NCBI RefSeq assembly: GCF_009873495.1
Contig: NZ_CP046703.1
Coordinates: 1-64,000 of the forward strand
DNA length: 64,000 bases
From: Nostoc sp. ATCC 53789
GTDB lineage: Bacteria; Cyanobacteriota; Cyanobacteriia; Cyanobacteriales; Nostocaceae
Direction of reading: 5' to 3'
Shown here: in pieces, positions 57,636-64,000 of the stretch
Numbering within the stretch: position 1 is the first letter of the stretch
Layout of the letters: each line of letters starts with the position of its first letter
Program-made: the position numbers and the translations under genes
Notes under the pieces: generated by a model
Seen by the model: the letters and a program-made list of their open reading frames with translations, nothing else
Told to the model about the DNA's origin: nothing
The model's database searches: none

Positions 57636-60600
57636 TTAATCGGCGATAATAGTGACTCGTCCTTGTGAGCCATACCCAACTTCACTTATATAAAGGTTGG
57701 GGTCATGAAGTTCGGCGATGATGTTTTGTACTGATTGTTTAGCATCAAGTCTAGGGCTTAGGTCGATCGCACGAGTAAACACCTTTGGCCATTCCCATCT
57801 CAGAGTTTTGGTTAATCCAAATAAACCAGCGCCGATCGCACCGAAGTTGACTTTGTACTCTAAACCGAAGGCTCCATCAAGGTGAGCTACTGTGCAGAAA
57901 CAACTACGTCCATGCTTTGCGGCTTCGTTTAGAGAGGGTTTGAGGTGTTTCGCCATCAAAAATACGTGCTTGACGATCGCCTTTTCTGATTCGTTATAAG
58001 AAATACTTCCGGTGTGATTTCCTACAAACATCGGATGTAAGTGGATGAAGGCCCCAATCGCTCCGCAGTGAGATGCGATCGCTTGCAATTGTTGTTGAAG
58101 ATGTTCTTCACTCAAGTTTGCTAAGGTGACGCGGGTTACTCCTGTGGGTAAGGGCGCTTGTTGGGCGATGAGCGATTGGGGGAAGCTGATAACTACTACT
58201 TTCCAGCCTTTCTCGATTAGGGATTCAGCTAATTTGTAAGTGGTGAGGGAACCATCATCGGTGATTAAACCGATGTGTCCCTCTGGTAATGTAAAATCCA
58301 AGTAATCGGGCTGTGGTAGACTTCTGAGTTTGACGAGATGGCGCTGGATATTATGCTCTAATTCCGGTGGCTGCTGTTGGACAAACTCAGGCTCAGACTT
58401 TTTTTTTTCACCTCCAGCCAACTGCTGTAGGTAATCAACTATTTGACCGATGGTGCGGAGATCGCCGAGTTCTTCGATATTTGGTTTGGGTAAGTTGGGG
58501 TACGTTTCTTGCATCGCCCCTAAGATTTCTACCCGTTTAATCGAGTCAATCCCTAAATCGGCTTCCATATCCATTTCCAGTTCCAGCATCTCCACTGGAT
58601 AACCAGTCTTATCGCTGGTGATGGCTAACAGGGTTTCACCTAAGTTTGCAAATTCATCACTTGTAGCGGGTTCTGGTTCTGGAGTGAATGCGACAACTAC
58701 GCTTACTTCCGGTGTAGTAACTACTTCAACTACTGGTGCAGTCTCTACAGGAATCTCAGTTACTTGTTGTACTTCGTGAACTGCAATTTCTACCGAAACA
58801 CCTTTGGAAGCATGGGATTGCAGATACTCTACAACTTGACCAATGGTGCGTTTTTCTGACAGTTCTTCTAAATTGGGCTTGGGTAGGCTGGGGTACATTT
58901 CTTGTAGCGCCCCTAAGATTTCCACCCGTTTAATCGAGTCAATCCCTAAATCAGCCTCCATATCCATGTCCATTTCCAGCATCTCGACTGGGTAGCCAGT
59001 CTTGTCGCTGGTGATGGCTAAGAGGTTTTTATCCAAGTCAACAATATCGATAGTTGCGTTAGATACAGGTGCAGCAGTTGTGGGTGCTGGTTCTGCAACA
59101 ACTTCCTTGATTGGAGGTGAGCTAATTCTAACTACAACCTCAGCTTGAGGTTCTTCTACTACTGGGACAGGTGGCGCGACTACAGACTCTACTGTCTCTA
59201 CAGTGGCGAAGTGCGGTGTGGGAAGTGGGGAGTAGGAAGTTTCAACTACAGGCTCTACAGCAGCCGGCAGAGGCGCTTGGGTAACATTTAAGCCATTTTT
59301 AACTACAGGCTCAGTTACAGGCAAAGGCTGGCTTTCTACTATCTTGGTAGTAGCAGGTACGGGTGCATCAGTAACAGTTGTTTCTGTGGTGAACGGAGTG
59401 AAATTGCTGAGTTTCTCTGTTAGTTGAGTTGCTCCCTCACCTGAGATGATTTGAGAATACTCTTGCTGTATGAGTTGGAAAAAGCTCTTAGTATATTCCA
59501 ACTGCTCTTGGAGATATTGCTCATGGATGCGTAGAGTTTCACCTTGTTGGGAATGAAACTGCATCATGCTACGCTCTAGGCTTTCCATGACAACGAGCTT
59601 CATTTTGGCAGTTTCGGCTGTTGATTTACTTTCACTCAACAAAGAATTCTGCTGCTGCATCAGTTGGAAAAACGCTTTAGCGTATTCCATTTGATGGTTG
59701 AGATAAGTACCGTGAACTTGTAAATTCTCGGCTTGATTTTCCTGGAACTGTGTCAGGAGATATTCTAAACTTGCTAAAAGTTGTTCGTAATTTGTAAGTT
59801 TTTCTGGTGTTGGTTGCATCTTAGATTCCTGGACTGGTTGTGACAGGGTAACAGGATTCATCTGTTGCTCTGGCTGGGTGATGATACTAGCAGTCACACC
59901 GTTCATTGCTGGGGTAAGTTTTTTATGTCCGTTAGTCTCTATCACTGCTACAGGTGGAGTTACACCGGGGCTACTAAATAAAGGAGCCACAGTTTCAGAA
60001 GATTCAGGGGTGGGTAATGTGACTTTATGCCCATCCTGCAAAGCTAGAGCGAAGGCATTTTTCGTTTTTTCGGATCTGTAGTTGATGCCGTTTAGACGTA
60101 CATTTAATGTCTTCTTCGTCTCAATTGGGGGGATAGTTTGGGGAAGTTGGTAAGGATCGAGGTTATTCAAAGCCAAGCCAATTACCCGCAACTGCACAAC
60201 TGCTTCTCGCAAAGAGCGATCGCTATTCTTTTGAACGCTAGGGTTCAAAGATACGGTGATGTGTGGGCGATCGCCAAGAATCTCTTTCACCAAGTTGCTC
60301 AGAATTCTCCTCGGCCCAAATTCCACAAAGCAAGTACCACCCGCCGCATAGATATTTTCAATTTCCTGTTTAAACAGCACTGAGTTTGAAAGGTGCGTTT
60401 CCAGAATCTTTTGAATACCTTGGGCTTCTTTGGGATACTGCTTACTCGTGACGTTGCTGTAAACAGGGATTTTGGGACTTTGGAATTTGACAGACTTGGT
60501 AGCGATCGCAAAGGATTTCTGAGCAAAGGCAATTAGCGGTGTATGGAAAGCTGCTGATACAGGTAACAGTACAGCCGTATATCCTTTCTCATGTAAAGCC

Positions 60601-63044
60601 TCTTTGATTCTCGCTATTTCTGCGGTAGGCCCAGCCAAGACAAATTGAGTCGGAGAATTTTGATTAGCGATCGCAACTTGGGGAAAATGTCTGATTACTG
60701 CTTCTACTTTGCTGATGTCTTCTTTGACAGCCAACATACTTCCCGCATCATGATCCGGGTCTTCGGGTGCAGCCATTGCTTGACCCCTAGCTTTCACTAA
60801 GAACAAGTAATCTTCAGTACTCAAAACCCCCGCAGCCCATAGCGCTGTTAGTTCACCAAAGCTATGACCGGCAACAAAATCTGATTTGAACCCAGCTTGT
60901 TGCAGGATGCTGTACATCCCTGCACTCAACACCCCAATGGCTGGTTGAGCATATTCTGTGCGTTGTAAGGCAGCAATTTGGACATTCTTTTCTGCCTCTC
61001 CAAACACAGGATGAGGGAAAACAATTTCTGAAAGTGGCTGCAAATTATCTTTGATTAACAGGCTATCCATATAACCATGCAGACGGCGCATCAAAGGAAA
61101 ATTCATCACCAGTTCGCGTCCCATCTCCAGGTATTGCGAACCTTGTCCAGAAAATAGAGAGACAACTTTTCCGCCCAACTCCATACCAGAGGAACGGTAA
61201 TAAATCCCTTGGGGATGCTCCCAAGATGCTGCTGTTCCTTTAAGTTTCAGCCAGTCAATGCTAGTTTGCAGAAACTTGCAAGCTTCTTCGAGATTCTCAG
61301 CGACAAACCCAAATCGGGGAGCAGAGAGGGGAATTTGTTGTGATTTGCACTCATTGACTAATTGTGAGTAGTGTGTTGGTGCTTCAGGCGATCGCAACTT
61401 ACCTAAAATCTCTTCCGATTTGCTCAACAATTGCTCTACTGTGGGAGCAAACAACAGCACTTCACTAGCATCACTGTGTAAGCGGTAAGCGTCGTTTTGG
61501 TCAGCTTCATATTCTTCCAAAACAACGTGATAGTTGGTTCCACCAAATCCAAAAGAACTTACACCTGCACGTCTTGGCGCTTCGCCCTCTGGACGAATCC
61601 AAGGTCTGGTTTGGGTATTCAAATAAAAGGATGAATTTTTAATGTTGAGTTTGGGATTTGGCTCGGTGATGTTAATTGTCGGTGGTAATACTTTGTGATG
61701 TAAAGCCAAAGCAGTTTTAATCAAACTCGCCGCACCCGCAGCCGCTTTTGTGTGTCCGATTTGCGATTTCACACTACCCAAAGCGATGTGCTGCTTTTTG
61801 CCATCATGCACATCAAAGAAGTCTTTTAAAGAACCGAATTCTGTCGGGTCTCCAGCCATTGTACCTGTACCATGTGCTTCCATCAAACCAACGGTAGCGG
61901 GAGAAAAGCCGGCATCTTCATAAGCACGTTCTAAGGCTTTGACTTGACCTTCTTTGCGAGGAGCATAAATGCTCTTGTAACGTCCATCGCTGGAAGTACC
62001 AATACCTTTAATTACGGCATATATTTTATCGTTGTCCCGTTCAGCATCTTCTAACCGTTTCAGGACAATCATCCCGATACCTTCACCCAGCATCATCCCA
62101 TCAGATTTAGCATCGAAAGGTTTGACATTTTCGCTAGGAGTAACCGCCGGGGTTTTGCTGAAGGAGATGTAAGCCATGATGGTGTTGTCGGTATCAACAC
62201 CACCAGTCAGCATCATGTCAGAACGATGCTCAACTAGTTCGCTAATTGCCATTTTCAAAGCACCAAAGGAACTAGCACAAGCGGCATCAACTACGCAGTT
62301 CAGTCCGCCAAAGTTTAGGCGATTGGCAATTCTACCCGCGACTACGTTAGCTAACATTCCAGGGAAAGCGTTCTCATCCCACTTCACATAAGCACTTTTG
62401 ATTTTATCAACGATTTTTTTGGTATCCTCGTCAGATAAACCACTGCTTTTAAGAACCTTTTCCCAAATGGGATATTCCAACCTGGCAGAAAGCGGCATTC
62501 CTAATTGCTTGGCCATAGCCACGCCTAAGATTACACCAACAGTCTCGCGGCTAAACTCACGTTTTTCGCCATAACCTGCATCTTCCATCGCTTCTTTCGC
62601 AACCACTAAACTTAATAGTTGCGATACATCTGTGACTTCCAAAATGCTGGGTGGAATGCCGAATTCCATCGGGTTAAAATCTACCTCTGGAATAAACCCG
62701 CCTCTTTTACAGTAGGTTTTATCTTCAGTAGTTCTCGGATTCGGATCGTAATAATCTTCGACACTCCAGTGAGTGGAAGGAACATCAGTAATACAGTCAA
62801 TTTTGTTTACAATATTTTGCCAATATTCCCGCAAATTTCTGGCTTGAGGCAATAGAGAAGCCATCCCAACAATGGCGATAGGATTGTGTTGTAATTGTCT
62901 GTTAATTTTGTTAATTGACACTGATTTATCTGATTTGTCTGATTTCATGTTTTTTTCCTCTATAGACCTCATCACAGCCTTTTCACAATTATTGATAAGG
63001 CTTTCTAACTCCGCTAAGGCAGTATCAATTGAATAAGCAGACAT
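57636..63044 (-). CDS. hglE: HglE-like synthase: KS-AT-tandem ACP-ketoreductase structural half
   Basis: A 1802-residue PfaA-like subunit that should start and elongate the glycolipid chain. The ketosynthase (about 53-510) has Cys256 in VVDAACASSFGA, His391 in EAHGTGT and His431 in SQIGHTKA. The acyltransferase (about 625-935) has Ser728 in GHSFGE. A helical region (about 1085-1200) has two repeats of HxxYLxxQxEYxxxFFQLxQQ. Two nearly identical ACPs have Ser1370 and Ser1501 in LGIDSIKRVE. Residues about 1570-1802 resemble the structural subdomain of a PfaA ketoreductase, whose catalytic subdomain starts the next protein (HglD). ATG at 63044. Confidence 0.93.
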   Translation of the reverse strand: MSAYSIDTALAELESLINNCEKAVMRSIEEKNMKSDKSDKSVSINKINRQLQHNPIAIVGMASLLPQARNLREYWQNIVNKIDCITDVPSTHWSVEDYYDPNPRTTEDKTYCKRGGFIPEVDFNPMEFGIPPSILEVTDVSQLLSLVVAKEAMEDAGYGEKREFSRETVGVILGVAMAKQLGMPLSARLEYPIWEKVLKSSGLSDEDTKKIVDKIKSAYVKWDENAFPGMLANVVAGRIANRLNFGGLNCVVDAACASSFGALKMAISELVEHRSDMMLTGGVDTDNTIMAYISFSKTPAVTPSENVKPFDAKSDGMMLGEGIGMIVLKRLEDAERDNDKIYAVIKGIGTSSDGRYKSIYAPRKEGQVKALERAYEDAGFSPATVGLMEAHGTGTMAGDPTEFGSLKDFFDVHDGKKQHIALGSVKSQIGHTKAAAGAASLIKTALALHHKVLPPTINITEPNPKLNIKNSSFYLNTQTRPWIRPEGEAPRRAGVSSFGFGGTNYHVVLEEYEADQNDAYRLHSDASEVLLFAPTVEQLLSKSEEILGKLRSPEAPTHYSQLVNECKSQQIPLSAPRFGFVAENLEEACKFLQTSIDWLKLKGTAASWEHPQGIYYRSSGMELGGKVVSLFSGQGSQYLEMGRELVMNFPLMRRLHGYMDSLLIKDNLQPLSEIVFPHPVFGEAEKNVQIAALQRTEYAQPAIGVLSAGMYSILQQAGFKSDFVAGHSFGELTALWAAGVLSTEDYLFLVKARGQAMAAPEDPDHDAGSMLAVKEDISKVEAVIRHFPQVAIANQNSPTQFVLAGPTAEIARIKEALHEKGYTAVLLPVSAAFHTPLIAFAQKSFAIATKSVKFQSPKIPVYSNVTSKQYPKEAQGIQKILETHLSNSVLFKQEIENIYAAGGTCFVEFGPRRILSNLVKEILGDRPHITVSLNPSVQKNSDRSLREAVVQLRVIGLALNNLDPYQLPQTIPPIETKKTLNVRLNGINYRSEKTKNAFALALQDGHKVTLPTPESSETVAPLFSSPGVTPPVAVIETNGHKKLTPAMNGVTASIITQPEQQMNPVTLSQPVQESKMQPTPEKLTNYEQLLASLEYLLTQFQENQAENLQVHGTYLNHQMEYAKAFFQLMQQQNSLLSESKSTAETAKMKLVVMESLERSMMQFHSQQGETLRIHEQYLQEQLEYTKSFFQLIQQEYSQIISGEGATQLTEKLSNFTPFTTETTVTDAPVPATTKIVESQPLPVTEPVVKNGLNVTQAPLPAAVEPVVETSYSPLPTPHFATVETVESVVAPPVPVVEEPQAEVVVRISSPPIKEVVAEPAPTTAAPVSNATIDIVDLDKNLLAITSDKTGYPVEMLEMDMDMEADLGIDSIKRVEILGALQEMYPSLPKPNLEELSEKRTIGQVVEYLQSHASKGVSVEIAVHEVQQVTEIPVETAPVVEVVTTPEVSVVVAFTPEPEPATSDEFANLGETLLAITSDKTGYPVEMLELEMDMEADLGIDSIKRVEILGAMQETYPNLPKPNIEELGDLRTIGQIVDYLQQLAGGEKKKSEPEFVQQQPPELEHNIQRHLVKLRSLPQPDYLDFTLPEGHIGLITDDGSLTTYKLAESLIEKGWKVVVISFPQSLIAQQAPLPTGVTRVTLANLSEEHLQQQLQAIASHCGAIGAFIHLHPMFVGNHTGSISYNESEKAIVKHVFLMAKHLKPSLNEAAKHGRSCFCTVAHLDGAFGLEYKVNFGAIGAGLFGLTKTLRWEWPKVFTRAIDLSPRLDAKQSVQNIIAELHDPNLYISEVGYGSQGRVTIIAD

Positions 63045-64000
63045 AGGGCATAGTTAGTACTGTGGATTGTGTAGTTACAGTAATTTCTGTTGCCTACTAA
63101 TTAATGGAAAACTCTGGTTTTGTAAGCAGTTAGCTATCTTATTTTTGCTAAATGCTTATCTCCAAATCGACACCACACGATACATACTGCCGGGGTAAAG
63201 CCTTATGTTTCCAGGCGACTTTGGCATACTGCGTAGGCGTAGCCCGTCGTAGACATCGCGAAAAAATGTTATCCAACGCTAGACTCTTGAAATTGTGGCA
63301 ATAGGTCAATAACGTTGTTAAAACTGGTAAAATAGTCTTGGAGTGTAATAGCTGCTTGACCAGTGAATTTAATCCATTTGTAATGGTAGAGATTTTGAGT
63401 AATGGTATCCTACTGGAGTGATGGAAACTGAGGAGTAGCTAAGAGAACAGAAATGTTTTTTCACCCGAAAGCTTTTGATTATCTAGCCTAACCACAGCAA
63501 CATAGCTGTTGTTAATGACAACGTTCTGTATCTCTAAAGTCATAGCCAATTTCAACGTTCGGGATAATGTATTTTATGCTATTTGAACTAGGAAAGTTGA
63601 CAAGTTCGTTACACAAAAGACACCACCTTTAACCCAAACTTATGCAAGTTCAAAAAGTAATGAAACGAGCAGACGATGATGGAGAAGCAGTTATCTTTAG
63701 TTATTTTTAATTTCAAAATCTCAATTAAATAACTAGTTTGTCTAACCACTTTAAAGCATTGAATTAATAAAAACACTAACATACTTTACAGAAACTAAAT
63801 CATTTCTTTAAAGTTATTTTATAAAGAAACATCCACAATTACTGATGTTAATTTGAATAAAATTCAGAACTTAAGTATAATTTGTGACTGTATAAATGTG
63901 TTAGAGATTTTGTTATCTACAGGTTAGATAGAAGTTTTCTGTGAATTAAGTTAACAATGCAAATCTGTTGTCTACTAAGTAACAATTCAAGAAATACATA
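63045..64000. other. Long non-coding region upstream of hglE
   Basis: 956 bp with no supported gene. It should contain the promoter of the hgl genes. A perfect second copy of the 29-bp repeat (see 36149-36177) lies at 63231-63259. The remaining sequence is AT-rich. No NtcA-type GTA-N8-TAC site was found near the start codon. Confidence 0.5.

Noticed and set aside
63045..64000. NtcA site or heterocyst-specific promoter upstream of hglE
   Set aside because: I looked for GTA-N8-TAC near the start and found no convincing match; I do not report a promoter without one.

Overview
The window looks like the first 64 kb of a heterocyst-forming cyanobacterial chromosome (Nostoc/Anabaena group), numbered from the first base of dnaA. 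Evidence: scattered HIP1 octamers (GCGATCGC), many heptameric short tandem repeats (ATGACAA and GGGGAAT types), a Cph1-type phytochrome with its Rcp1-like regulator, a cyanobacterial-type Ser/Thr kinase, and an hgl locus with hetI and hglB for the heterocyst glycolipid layer. No tRNA, rRNA or CRISPR array was recognised.

Layout. 1-17.3 kb: dnaA, a GHL10-type glycosidase-like protein, a glutamine-synthetase-like ligase and an aminotransferase, a degenerate metallo-beta-lactamase-fold protein, ribD, a Ser/Thr kinase, a TerB-like acidic protein, a GH13 amylase with a CBM20, a MITE-like element, an unknown protein and an internally deleted methyltransferase. 17.5-26.8 kb: PEP synthase, a GNAT enzyme, a protein O-mannosyltransferase interrupted by a heptanucleotide tandem repeat, then phytochrome, response regulator and a receiver-histidine kinase. 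26.8-33.4 kb: trmB, a GyrA/ParC-type topoisomerase subunit overlapping lnt, a DUF4870 protein and a secreted Arg/Tyr-rich repeat protein. 33.4-42.5 kb, minus strand: tal, pyk and gap (sugar catabolism, relevant to heterocyst and dark metabolism), a DUF2891 protein, a B12-binding radical SAM enzyme and dnaN. 43-45 kb: a TIR-FGE protein whose C-terminus looks like a diversity-generating-retroelement variable region, followed by a DnaA-box cluster that is a good oriC candidate. 45-63 kb: hetI (+), then on the minus strand an SDR in the hetN position, hglB, a PfaD-type enoyl reductase, and the HglC, HglD and HglE megasynthase subunits.

How the genes work together. HglE (KS-AT-ACP-ACP), HglD (KR-DH), HglC (KS-CLF-AT) and the PfaD-like reductase form a PUFA-synthase-like iterative system. 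HetI would attach phosphopantetheine to its carrier domains. HglB would release the long chain reductively to give the glycolipid alcohol. The ketoreductase appears split between HglE, which has the structural half, and HglD, which has the catalytic half.

The most notable signals are the candidate oriC beside dnaN rather than dnaA, the DGR-like variable region, the possible phase-variable repeat in the O-mannosyltransferase, a MITE with 10-bp flanking duplications, dispersed palindromes inserted in frame in genes or altering apparent gene starts, and a hetN-position SDR that lacks the RGSGR patterning motif.
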